Position numbers and translations under genes: made by a program. This document shows, piece by piece, positions 29,045 to 37,645 of a DNA stretch of 64,000 bases (position 1 is its first letter; every line of letters begins with the position of its first letter). This DNA comes from Sphingopyxis sp. JAI108 (GTDB lineage Bacteria; Pseudomonadota; Alphaproteobacteria; Sphingomonadales; Sphingomonadaceae). Location of the stretch: positions 1,178,001 to 1,242,000 of the forward strand of contig NZ_JACCCJ010000001.1 in assembly GCF_013410105.1 (NCBI RefSeq), given 5' to 3'. A model generated the notes under the pieces. The model searched no databases. It saw only the letters and a program-made list of their open reading frames with translations, and was not told where the DNA came from.

Positions 29045-29181
29045 CCCTCCCTGTCGCGAAGCGATGGGGAGGGGGACCGCTCGCGTAGCGAGTGGTGGAG
29101 GGGCCGCGACGTCGCGCCATTGCCCCTCCGTCAGCCGCTAGGCGGCTGCCACCTCCCCATGGCCTTCGTCCACAGGGAGGA
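29045..29181. repeat. 137-base imperfect palindrome related to the 20321 element
   Basis: The ends CCCTCCCTGTCGCGAAGCGATGG and CCATGGCCTTCGTCCACAGGGAGG pair, as do GAGGGGCC and GCCCCTCC blocks inside. It shares TGTCGCG-AGCGATGGGGAGG and GGAGGGG words with 20321-20450. It lies between fabF and mltG. Confidence 0.8.
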
Positions 29182-29321
29182 TGAAAACCCTCTTTCCTAC
29201 ATTGTCTTGCCATGCTCTATCACCCTGTCGCCAGGCCCCTGCTTAAAGCGACAAAGGAGACAGTCGGACATGCGCATCCGTATCTTTTTTCTCCTTCAGG
29301 AAGCGCATTGGGGAGTTTAGG

Positions 29322-30263
29322 GTGCATCGGTTCCGCTGGCTGACGATTGCGATCTTGGCATTGTCTCTCGCCGCCTGCTCGGGCGGCGCGCCGAAGGATG
29401 CCGAGATCGTCGTCCCGCCGGGCGCGAGCATCGCGAAGGCGGGCGAAATTCTCGAGGACGCGGGCCTCGTCTCGGCCTCGAGCTTTCGCAACCAGGCGCG
29501 CTTCTTCGGGTCGGACGAGCCGATCAAGCCCGGCGAGTACAAGATCGAAAAGGGGATGGACGCGGGCGACATCCTCGCGCTGTTCCAGTCGGGCAAGACG
29601 ATCCAGCGCCTCGTCATGATCCCCGAAGGCATGCCCTCGATCATGGTATGGGAACGGCTGAAGGCCGAAAAGCGGCTGAAGGGCGACATCCCGGTGCCCC
29701 CCGAGGGCAGCATCCTTCCTGACAGCTATGCCTTTACCACCGGCGAAACCCGCGCCGCGGTCGTCAAGCGGATGCAGGCGGCGATGGACAAGGCCTTTGC
29801 CGAACTCTGGGCGAAGCGCAGCCCGCGCACCGCGGTAAAGAACCGCAACGAGGCGATGACGCTGGCGTCGATCGTCGAAAAGGAAACCGCGGTCGCGGCC
29901 GAACGCCGCACCGTCGCCGGCGTCTATACCAACCGGCTTGGTGTGGGCATGCGGCTGCAGGCCGATCCGACGATCATCTATCCGATCACCAAGGGCAAGC
30001 CGCTTGGCCGCCGCATCCTGCGCTCCGAAATCCAGGCGGTGAACGGCTACAATACATATAGCATGGCCGGCCTGCCCAATGGGCCGATCGCGAATCCGGG
30101 CAAGGCGTCGATCGCGGCCGTACTCGACCCCGAGGCGAATGATTATCTTTTCTTCGTCGCGAAAGGCGACGGCAGCCATGTTTTTTCCCGAACGCTCGCC
30201 GAGCACAACGCCAATGTCCAGAAATGGTATGCGCTCCGCCGCGAACGCGGGGAAATGGAATAG
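29322..30263 (+). CDS. mltG: Endolytic transglycosylase MltG (lipoprotein-type leader)
   Basis: Cleaves nascent glycan strands and may set their length. The 313-residue protein has a LysM-like YceG N-region and the catalytic domain with Glu in ASIVEKET (around residue 187), MRLQADPTIIYP and NTYSMAGLPNGPIANPG. Its leader ends in LSLAAC, a lipobox, whereas the E. coli protein is held by a transmembrane helix. It starts with GTG and follows fabF, a common order. Confidence 0.94.
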   Translation: MHRFRWLTIAILALSLAACSGGAPKDAEIVVPPGASIAKAGEILEDAGLVSASSFRNQARFFGSDEPIKPGEYKIEKGMDAGDILALFQSGKTIQRLVMIPEGMPSIMVWERLKAEKRLKGDIPVPPEGSILPDSYAFTTGETRAAVVKRMQAAMDKAFAELWAKRSPRTAVKNRNEAMTLASIVEKETAVAAERRTVAGVYTNRLGVGMRLQADPTIIYPITKGKPLGRRILRSEIQAVNGYNTYSMAGLPNGPIANPGKASIAAVLDPEANDYLFFVAKGDGSHVFSRTLAEHNANVQKWYALRRERGEME

Positions 30264-30291
30264 CTACGCCCATTCCGAAGCGGAGGGACCG

Positions 30292-31041
30292 ATGACCGCA
30301 AAGCTCTTCATTCATGGGGTTCCCGATAGCCCCGCGATCTGGCGGCCTTTGATCGCCGCGCTCGACCTCGGCGATACGCCGGTAGCGGTCCCGGCACTTC
30401 CCGGCTTCACTGCGCCGCTCCCCGCCGGCTTTGCCCCGACCAAGGAGGCCTATGCCGACTGGGCGGCCGCGCAGGTCGAGGCGCTGCACGCCGCGCACGG
30501 CCCGATAGACATTGTCGGCCATGACTGGGGTGCGCTGATCGCGCAGCGCGTCGCGATGCTGCGCCCCGATCTGCTCCGCAGTTGGACGATCTCGAATGCC
30601 GTGATCGATCCCGACTATCGCGGGCATCGCATCGCGCGCATCTGGAACACCCCCGTGCTCGGCGAAATCTTTATGGCGCTCAGCAGGGCCGACAAGCTCG
30701 CCGACGGGCTCGCGGCGCAGGGCATGCCCGCTGACATCGCGCGCGAGGAGGCCGAGCAATGGAAGAACAGGGACAAGCGCCGCGCGATCCTCAAACTCTA
30801 TCGCTCGGCCAAGGGGCTCAGCTTCGAGCATGACTGGGCGCTGGACATTCCGAAGCTGCCCGCGAATGGCGCGCTGATCTGGGGCGAGGGCGACCCCTAT
30901 GTCGAGCTGTCGGTCGCGCGCCGCTACGCCGCGAACACCGGCACACCGCTGACGGTGATCGAAGGGGCGGGGCATTGGGCGATCGCCGAGCGCCCCGCCG
31001 AGGTCGCCGCAGCGCTCCATGCTTTCTGGAACGGCTTGTAA
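30292..31041 (+). CDS. Alpha/beta hydrolase fold protein
   Basis: The 249-residue enzyme has an HGVPDSPAIW oxyanion motif at residue 7 and the nucleophile region GHDWGALI around residue 80, where Asp replaces the Ser expected for esterases. This matches the haloalkane dehalogenase and epoxide hydrolase subgroup. The catalytic His is in GAGHWAIAE. The substrate is unknown. GGAGGG lies six bases before the ATG, and mltG ends 28 bases upstream. Confidence 0.88.
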   Translation: MTAKLFIHGVPDSPAIWRPLIAALDLGDTPVAVPALPGFTAPLPAGFAPTKEAYADWAAAQVEALHAAHGPIDIVGHDWGALIAQRVAMLRPDLLRSWTISNAVIDPDYRGHRIARIWNTPVLGEIFMALSRADKLADGLAAQGMPADIAREEAEQWKNRDKRRAILKLYRSAKGLSFEHDWALDIPKLPANGALIWGEGDPYVELSVARRYAANTGTPLTVIEGAGHWAIAERPAEVAAALHAFWNGL

Positions 31042-31127
31042 AGGCAGGGTAATTTTATTTCATCGATTTGAACGATTATTGTGACGGGATAAATCGATTG
31101 GAGCGCACAGCCGATCTGGCGCAAGGA

Positions 31128-31757
31128 ATGGATCTCGAGAAAGGGCGTCCTGTGGACGATGGCAAATCTCCCCCGAAATTGCCTCGGCCATCCCTTTCCG
31201 AAGCAGATGGCCCGGGCTTCCCCCCTCCCTACCGGACCACTGGCGCCGTGCCCATCATCGCAACCGCGACGATGGGTGCGGCGGACCAGCGCTTTTTCGA
31301 CGCGCTGCGTCGCGCGCATTTCCCGCCCGAACGCAATCATCTCGCGGCGCATATCACGCTCTTTCATCAGTTGCCGCCGTCGGGCCTCGACGAGCTGGAA
31401 CGTCTGATCCGCGCGATCGCGGCTGATACGCCGCCGCCCGCGGCAATGCTGCGCGAAATCTATTCGCTGGGGCAGGGCGTCGCTTTCCGTATCGAAAGCC
31501 CCGATTTGCTCGCGATTCGGGCGCGCATCGCCGAGCGGTTGGCCGGAATGCTGACCGCGCAGGATCAGGGCGTGCCGCGGCTGCACATCACCGTGCAGAA
31601 CAAGGTCGCCGCGGCCGAGGCGCGGGCGCTGCTCGCCGAATTGACGTCCGATTTCCACCCGCGCCCGATCGCGATCACGGGACTCGCCGCGCATCATTAT
31701 CGCGGTGGCCCATGGGAGCCGGCTTTTGCACGCAGTTTCCGGGGGCGGCGCAGATGA
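31128..31757 (+). CDS. 2'-5' RNA ligase family protein (2H phosphoesterase)
   Basis: Two HxT/S motifs (AAHITLFHQ and RLHITVQNK) mark the 2H phosphoesterase fold, which acts on cyclic phosphates or 2'-5' linkages. From this start it is 209 residues, of which the first 40 (Pro-rich, KSPPKLPRPS) are not part of the family fold. The start is uncertain: a GTG at 31248 begins right at the fold (VPIIATATMGAADQ), and a TTG at 31068 is also open. No good Shine-Dalgarno decides it. Confidence 0.8.
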   Translation: MDLEKGRPVDDGKSPPKLPRPSLSEADGPGFPPPYRTTGAVPIIATATMGAADQRFFDALRRAHFPPERNHLAAHITLFHQLPPSGLDELERLIRAIAADTPPPAAMLREIYSLGQGVAFRIESPDLLAIRARIAERLAGMLTAQDQGVPRLHITVQNKVAAAEARALLAELTSDFHPRPIAITGLAAHHYRGGPWEPAFARSFRGRRR

Positions 31758-31818
31758 TATTGACCGGCGCCGCGAGCCTGCTTATAGGCGCGGCTCGCCC
31801 GATGCGGCGGCCTTTCGG

Positions 31819-31895
31819 GGCGGAGTAGCTCAGCAGGTTAGAGCAGCGGAATCATAATCCGCGTGTCGGGGGTTCGAGTCCCTCCTCCGCTACCA
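31819..31895 (+). tRNA. tRNA-Met (CAU), elongator type
   Basis: A 77-nt cloverleaf: acceptor stem GGCGGAG/CTCCGCT (first pair G-U), D stem GCTC/GAGC, anticodon stem GCGGA/TCCGC with loop ATCATAA (anticodon CAT), T loop GGTTCGAGTCC, and genome-encoded CCA. It lacks the three G-C anticodon-stem pairs of initiator tRNA, so elongator Met is likely; a lysidine-modified Ile tRNA cannot be excluded from anticodon alone. It marks the left edge of the accessory region. Confidence 0.95.
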
Positions 31896-32296
31896 AGTCA
31901 TATAAAATATTGAAATAATGGGATTTTCTATTCACAGAGCGGCCGCCACGCTTGTAGGCTCGCCTGGGTAACTCGTTGATATTCCGAACGCATATCCGGC
32001 CAGAAGCCCGTGAATCGCGGTCCAACCCTTCCCTCCGGGCGTATCGTTGGCCGCACTAGAAGGCTGCTATGTGCCTGAAACCGGTCAAACGGGCTCGTCT
32101 CCGGATGCTTTAAAGCAGACCCTCAAATCGCGCGGTCTTTCCGAATATGCTTTGCTGCCTCTCGCTAGGATGAGCGGTCCGCAGGTGCCCCTCATCCAAA
32201 CTAACCCATCGATCGACACCTGTTTGTCACAATGAATTCCTAGGGCGCGACCGCAACCAGAACATAACTCTCCCCGTCGAGATCCAAGGAGCATCC
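31896..32296. other. Intergenic region after tRNA-Met
   Basis: A 400-base gap with local A+T-rich sequence just after the tRNA (aagtcatataaaatattgaa). A 62-codon open frame at 32047-32235 begins with TTG and has no ribosome binding site or recognisable motif. It was not called. No copy of the tRNA 3' end was noticed downstream. Confidence 0.4.
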
Positions 32297-34672
32297 ATGA
32301 ACAGCCTTACCGCCTGCGCGCTTGTCGCGCTGCAATTTGCTGCGCCCGCGGTGGCCGCGGCCCAAGAGATGACTCCGGCCGGCTCCGAAGGCGTCGAGGG
32401 CGACATGATCATCGTCACCGGCACGCGCGACGCGCGGCGGACCCAGTTCGACACGCTGGCCCCGATCGACGTCCTGTCGGGCAAGGCGATCGACAACAGC
32501 GTGTCGAACGATCTGTCGGACACGCTCGCCCAGCTCCTCCCTTCGTTCAACGTCCAGCGCCTGCCGGCGGCTGACGGGCAGGCGTTCGTCCGCCCCGCGA
32601 CGCTCCGCGGCCTCTCGCCCGACCAGACGCTCGTCCTCGTCAACGGCAAGCGTTATCATCGCTCGGCCTTGCTCGGCACGCGCGGCGCGCAGGCCGCCGA
32701 CCTCGCCACCATCCCGAACCTCGCGATCAAGCGGATCGAAGTGCTGCGCGACGGCGCATCGGCGCAATATGGGTCCGACGCGATCGCGGGCGTTATCAAC
32801 ATCATCCTCGACGACCAGCCCGGCATGACTGCGTTCGGCCAATATTCGAGCTATTATGAAGGCGACGGTCAAAGCTACCAGACCGGCGGGCAGGGCGGCG
32901 TCGCGCTTGGCGATCGCGGCACTTTGGTCTTCACCGGCGAATTTTCAAAGTCCGATGCGACATCGCGCACGCGGCAGCGCCCCGACGCCGAAGCGTTCCA
33001 GGCCGCGAACCCGGACCTCGACGTGCCGAACCCGGTGCAGCGTTGGGGCCAGCCCGATCTCCGCTCGGTGCGCGGCGCGGTGAACGCTGATTACGAGATT
33101 GTCGATGGCGCGACCGTCTATGCCTTTGGCACCGTCGGGAGCGGGGAGGGGGTTACCGATTTCAACTGGCGCAACCCCGTGGGTACCGGAAACGTGTACA
33201 ACCCGAGTACGGCATTCCCCGGTTTCAGTTTCAACAGCCTGTATCCGGCGGGCTTTACGCCGCGTTTCGGCACGAAATATGACGATTTCCAGACCGCCGG
33301 CGGCGTGCGCGGCGCGGCTGGCGATGCGTTCACCTATGACCTCAGCGCGGCGCTGGGGCGCAGCCGCATCAATTATAATATGAGCGAATCGCTCAACGCC
33401 TCACTCGGACCCGACAGCCCGACCAGCTTCTATCTCGGGCGGTTGATGCAGCGCGAGTTCAACCTGAACGCCGATTTCGTCTATCGCCTGCCGCTTGGCA
33501 TGGCCGAGCCGGCGAATATCGCTTTCGGTGCAGAACGGCGCAAGGAAACCTACGCCATCCGGCCCGGCGATCCCGCGTCCTATGCGATCGGTCCCGGCGC
33601 GGCGACGGGGCTCGCCCCGAACAGCAACGGCTTTCCGGGCTTCAGCCCGCTCAGCGCGGGCGAATGGTCGCAGACCAGCTATGCCGGCTATGTCGATGTC
33701 GAGGTTCGGCCGGTCGAGATGCTGACGCTCGGCGCGGCGGGGCGTTACGAGGATTTCTCGGCCTTTGGCGACACGTTCAACTACAAGCTGTCGGCGCGCC
33801 TCGAACCCGTGACCGGCGTGGCGCTGCGCGCGACCTATTCGACCGGTTTCCGCGCGCCTACCCCGGCGCAGCTCAACGCGCTCACCACCAGCCAGGGGCT
33901 CGACACGACAACGTTGCAGATTTTCAACACCGGGCGGCTGTCGCCGAGCGACCCGATCGCGATTGCGCTCGGCGCCAAGCCGCTGACCCCCGAAAAATCG
34001 CGCACGCTGACCGCGGGCCTGACTTTTCAGTCGGATTTCGGGCTGACGGGCAGCATCGACGTCTATCAGATCAAGCTGCGCGACCGTTTTGGCCAGTCGA
34101 GGACCTTTGCGGTGCCGGCGGACCTGCCGAATCCGCAGCGTTTCACGGCGGTCACCTATTTCACCAATGACTTCGACACGCGCACGCGCGGCGTCGATGT
34201 CGTGCTTGCCTATGCGCGCGACGTCGGGCCGGGCAAGGCCGACATCAGCCTGGCCTACAACTATAACCAGACACGGGTGACGAGCGGCACGGGCGCGTCG
34301 ATCGGGAATGAAACGCAGCGGGTGCTGTTCGAAGACCGCCTGCCCAAGCATAATGGCACCGCTTCGCTCGGCTATACGATCGGCCGTTTCGGATTGCAGG
34401 GCCGCGCGCGCTATTATGGCGCGTGGACCGACGTCAGCGGCAACGCGACGGGCGAGGTCTTCCAGCGCTTCGGATCGATGGTGATGTTCGATCTGTCGGC
34501 GAGCCTGCAACTGAACGATCATCTGTCGATCCGCGCCGGGGCTGAGAATATCTTCGACACCTATCCCGACGAAGCGACCAACCAGGCGGTGCGTGGGCTC
34601 ATCTATTCGCGCAATGCCCCCTATGACACCGACGGCGGCCAATATTATGTTCGCCTCGGGATCACCTTCTGA
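32297..34672 (+). CDS. TonB-dependent receptor (no STN domain)
   Basis: Outer-membrane active transporter of 791 residues. A Sec leader (MNSLTACALVALQFAAPAVA) is followed directly by the TonB box region and the plug domain (IIVTGTRDARR to VINIILDD, about residues 35-175), then the 22-strand barrel, ending in YVRLGITF with terminal Phe. It has no signalling domain. AAGGAG lies six bases before the ATG. It is followed 16 bases downstream by a Tat-leader PLP enzyme, so the receptor probably imports that enzyme's substrate or product. Confidence 0.95.
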   Translation: MNSLTACALVALQFAAPAVAAAQEMTPAGSEGVEGDMIIVTGTRDARRTQFDTLAPIDVLSGKAIDNSVSNDLSDTLAQLLPSFNVQRLPAADGQAFVRPATLRGLSPDQTLVLVNGKRYHRSALLGTRGAQAADLATIPNLAIKRIEVLRDGASAQYGSDAIAGVINIILDDQPGMTAFGQYSSYYEGDGQSYQTGGQGGVALGDRGTLVFTGEFSKSDATSRTRQRPDAEAFQAANPDLDVPNPVQRWGQPDLRSVRGAVNADYEIVDGATVYAFGTVGSGEGVTDFNWRNPVGTGNVYNPSTAFPGFSFNSLYPAGFTPRFGTKYDDFQTAGGVRGAAGDAFTYDLSAALGRSRINYNMSESLNASLGPDSPTSFYLGRLMQREFNLNADFVYRLPLGMAEPANIAFGAERRKETYAIRPGDPASYAIGPGAATGLAPNSNGFPGFSPLSAGEWSQTSYAGYVDVEVRPVEMLTLGAAGRYEDFSAFGDTFNYKLSARLEPVTGVALRATYSTGFRAPTPAQLNALTTSQGLDTTTLQIFNTGRLSPSDPIAIALGAKPLTPEKSRTLTAGLTFQSDFGLTGSIDVYQIKLRDRFGQSRTFAVPADLPNPQRFTAVTYFTNDFDTRTRGVDVVLAYARDVGPGKADISLAYNYNQTRVTSGTGASIGNETQRVLFEDRLPKHNGTASLGYTIGRFGLQGRARYYGAWTDVSGNATGEVFQRFGSMVMFDLSASLQLNDHLSIRAGAENIFDTYPDEATNQAVRGLIYSRNAPYDTDGGQYYVRLGITF

Positions 34673-34688
34673 CGCAAAGGGAACGGGC

Positions 34689-35945
34689 GTGGAGCTGAAT
34701 CGGAGGCAGATGCTGATGGCCGCCGCGGCGGCGCCGGTGGTGGGGCGGCTCGAAGCCGCGCCGCTGCCGGCGGGCGCCGCGCCCGAAGACGAGGCCTATT
34801 GGGCAAAGGTCGCGGCGCAGTACGATGTGATCGAGGACATCATCCAGCTCGAGAATGGCAATTGGGGCATGATGGCGCGGCCCGTGCTCGAGCAATATGA
34901 AGCCGCCGTCCGGCGGGTGAACCGCGCGACGAGCTATTATGCGCGCCGCGGGCTCGTTCCCGACCTCATCGCGGTTCGCGCGCGCGTCGCGGCAAAGCTG
35001 GGTGTGGCGCCCGAGGAAATCGCCTTCACCCGCAACGCGACCGAGGCACTCAAGGCGCTGATCGGCGGCTATAACCGGCTGCGCCCCGGTGACGCCGTAC
35101 TCTATACGGATCTCGACTACGACAGCATGCAGGCGTGCTGCGACTCGCTCAAGACGAGCCGCGGCGTCGATGTGGTGCGCATCGCGCTCCCCGAGCCCGC
35201 GACGCATCAGGGGCTGATCGACAGTTACGAAGCGGGGCTCAAGGCCAATCCCCGCGTCCGCCTGATCCTGCTTACCCATCTCAGTCACCGGACGGGACTT
35301 GTCGTTCCGGTCCGCGAAATCGTGGCAATGGCGCGCGCCCGCGGCGTCGATGCGATCGTTGACGCCGCGCACAGCTGGGGACAGCTCGATTTCACGCTTC
35401 CCGATTTGGATACCGATTTCGTCGGGCTGAATCTGCATAAGTGGATGGGCGCTCCGCTCGGCGTCGGTGCGCTTTATATCCGGAAGACGAAAGTCGAACT
35501 GATCGACCCCGATATTGCTAATGAACCGCCATTTGCCGCGACGAGCCAAGCGCGCGTGCACACGGGCACGGTCGATTTCGCGGCGCAGCTCACCGTCCCT
35601 GCGGCGCTCGATTTTCAAGCCGCGATCGGCGATGCGTCCCGCGCCGCACGCTTGCGCCATTTGCGCGATCGCTGGGCCGAACCGCTGCGCGGCACGCCGG
35701 GGGTCGAAATATTGACCCCGGCCGATCCGCGCCTGCACGGTGGCATCACATCCTTCCGCCTCGCCGGGCGCACCAGCGAGGCGGACAATATGGCCATTGC
35801 CAAACGCCTGCTTGACGATCACCGGATATTCTCGGTCCATCGCACCGGACCGGCTCGCGGCGCGTGCGTCCGGATTACACCAGCGTTGTTCAACACGCCG
35901 AACGATATGGACATGCTCATAAAGGCGATATCGACCTTCGTTTGA
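34689..35945 (+). CDS. Aminotransferase class V-fold PLP enzyme with Tat-type leader
   Basis: PLP fold-type I protein of 418 residues, resembling isopenicillin N epimerase and cysteine-desulfurase-like enzymes. The cofactor region shows FTRNATEAL, DAAHSWGQL and the Schiff-base Lys in NLHKWMG (around residue 252). It starts with GTG behind AAAGGGAA. The N-terminus has NRRQMLMAAAAAPVV, a twin-arginine-like leader, implying export of a folded, cofactor-loaded enzyme. The reaction is unknown: racemisation, elimination or transamination of an amino compound. Confidence 0.86.
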   Translation: MELNRRQMLMAAAAAPVVGRLEAAPLPAGAAPEDEAYWAKVAAQYDVIEDIIQLENGNWGMMARPVLEQYEAAVRRVNRATSYYARRGLVPDLIAVRARVAAKLGVAPEEIAFTRNATEALKALIGGYNRLRPGDAVLYTDLDYDSMQACCDSLKTSRGVDVVRIALPEPATHQGLIDSYEAGLKANPRVRLILLTHLSHRTGLVVPVREIVAMARARGVDAIVDAAHSWGQLDFTLPDLDTDFVGLNLHKWMGAPLGVGALYIRKTKVELIDPDIANEPPFAATSQARVHTGTVDFAAQLTVPAALDFQAAIGDASRAARLRHLRDRWAEPLRGTPGVEILTPADPRLHGGITSFRLAGRTSEADNMAIAKRLLDDHRIFSVHRTGPARGACVRITPALFNTPNDMDMLIKAISTFV

Positions 35946-35990
35946 TCTTTGCATTGCCGAGTGCAGCGAACTTGGCGTGCGCGATTCCCG

Positions 35991-37631
35991 TCAGTGCGCA
36001 AGCTCGAGAATTTGCCCCTCCGCCGTCAATCTTGCGCGAAGCTTGTCATAGTCGACGTCTTGGACGGAGACCTGGTCGTCGATCGCGAGCGAAGCGGCGG
36101 TTGCTGCCGACTGGCCGAGAATCATGAACACCGGCTCCATCCGGATCGAACCATAGGCGATGTGCGACGCCGACAGCGCGACCGGCACCAGCAGGTTCAC
36201 GGCCTCGCGCTTCTTCGGCACGATGGCGTCGTAACTGATCGGATAGGCGCGACCAGGGCTGATCTCGATATTGCCCTCGTTCCGCGCGAAGCCCCGCGCG
36301 TCGACGATCCGCTGCACATTATGCGAGTCCATGTTGTACGAGCCCATTCCAACCGGCCGCGGCGTCGCTTTGGTGCCGCGCAAATGCGGTTCGGCCATCA
36401 CGAAGTCCGAAACCATGCGGCGCGCTTCGCGCACATACATTTCGCGCGGCCAATGGCCGGTGCCGGTAAATTCGTCCTTGCAGAGCCCCCATCTTGACAT
36501 TTCCACGCGGGTTTCGGCGGGCACGTCGGGATCGTTCGCCATGAACCACAGCAGCCCTTGCTGATAGGTCGTGTGCTCGCGCGCGATCGCGGCGCGATCG
36601 GCATCGCTGCCTTCGGGATAATCATAGTTCATACCGATATTGTCGAATGAAAAGGCGCCGAAATTGTTCGTGTCGGTCTTTCCGTTGGGGATACGATCGA
36701 ACTTGCGAAAATAATCGCGATAGCCGGCGTCCATGTAGCGTTTGAGCAGCATATATTGGCTTGCGTCATAGCCTGCGGGCTTGGGGAAGGGCACGCGGTT
36801 CGCAGGCACGTCGGTCAGGCACATACGATAGGTATAGGCCTGGATCTTGCGATCGGCCGTGCCGTCCGACGCCGGGCGTTCGGCGCTGATCCGGGGCACC
36901 AGCCCGCTCGAGGGGTCGCCGGGCACGCGATACGGGTCGATGTCGAGCGTGAACTGGTGATTGTTGGTGTTCGCGAGCTGGACGCCGTTGAGCGTCTCGC
37001 CATAGGTCGCGTTCGCTTCGCGCCCGACCGCGAAGCTGACGCCGGCGCCGGCCATCAGGTCGCCCTCATAGGTCGCGTCGATGAAGATATTCCCGTCGAA
37101 ACGGCGCCCCGACTTCGAGCGGAAGGCGACGATACGGTTGCCATCCATCTCGACGCTGCGCTTCGAGCGGTCGAGTGGCTGATTGCGCACGATGGTGACG
37201 CCCGCCTGCTTTGCCCAGTCCTCGAAGATCCGTTCGGCGACCTTCGGTTCGAACTGCCACATGGCATCGCCATCGACGAAGTTCTCGGCCCGGGCGGGGC
37301 GCGGGGCGTGGACCCAGACCGACGGGTCGTCATAATATTGCTTCACCTTGCGGTAGAATTCGAGCGACAGGCCGCCGATCGCGCGATGGTTGCCGGTGTC
37401 GGACCAGCCGAGACCGTTGGTCGACATGCCGCCGAGATAGTCTTCGCGGCATAGCAGTAGCACCGACCGGTCAAGCCGCCGCGCCTCTATCGCCGCGACA
37501 ACGCCGCCCGAGGTGCAGCCATAAATGACGATGTCGGCATGCTGCCGAGCGCCGGCGGTCGAAGCAAAAGCCGCCATCGGCATAAGCCAGGCAGAAGCGA
37601 TGGCGAGGGCGCGGAAGCGCTTGCGGCCCAT
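35991..37631 (-). CDS. Secreted FAD-dependent oxidoreductase
   Basis: The 546-residue protein has a Sec leader, a Rossmann site DIVIYGCTSGGVVAAIEARR (residues about 34-53) and a second motif in NIFIDATYEGDLMAGAGVSF, as in FAD_oxidored (PF12831) enzymes. The substrate is unknown; members are found near TBDRs and sugar or amide utilisation loci. The AGGAGG of its Shine-Dalgarno overlaps the end of the upstream TBDR gene, whose TGA shares bases with an ATG at 37646; start 37631 was chosen for spacing. It is translationally coupled to the receptor. Confidence 0.87.
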   Translation of the reverse strand: MGRKRFRALAIASAWLMPMAAFASTAGARQHADIVIYGCTSGGVVAAIEARRLDRSVLLLCREDYLGGMSTNGLGWSDTGNHRAIGGLSLEFYRKVKQYYDDPSVWVHAPRPARAENFVDGDAMWQFEPKVAERIFEDWAKQAGVTIVRNQPLDRSKRSVEMDGNRIVAFRSKSGRRFDGNIFIDATYEGDLMAGAGVSFAVGREANATYGETLNGVQLANTNNHQFTLDIDPYRVPGDPSSGLVPRISAERPASDGTADRKIQAYTYRMCLTDVPANRVPFPKPAGYDASQYMLLKRYMDAGYRDYFRKFDRIPNGKTDTNNFGAFSFDNIGMNYDYPEGSDADRAAIAREHTTYQQGLLWFMANDPDVPAETRVEMSRWGLCKDEFTGTGHWPREMYVREARRMVSDFVMAEPHLRGTKATPRPVGMGSYNMDSHNVQRIVDARGFARNEGNIEISPGRAYPISYDAIVPKKREAVNLLVPVALSASHIAYGSIRMEPVFMILGQSAATAASLAIDDQVSVQDVDYDKLRARLTAEGQILELAH

Positions 37632-37645
37632 GGTGATCCTCCTCA

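Noticed and set aside
32047..32235. 62-codon open frame after tRNA-Met, considered as a small peptide precursor
   Set aside because: It starts with TTG without a Shine-Dalgarno sequence, has no leader-core pattern, and no peptide-maturation genes are adjacent.
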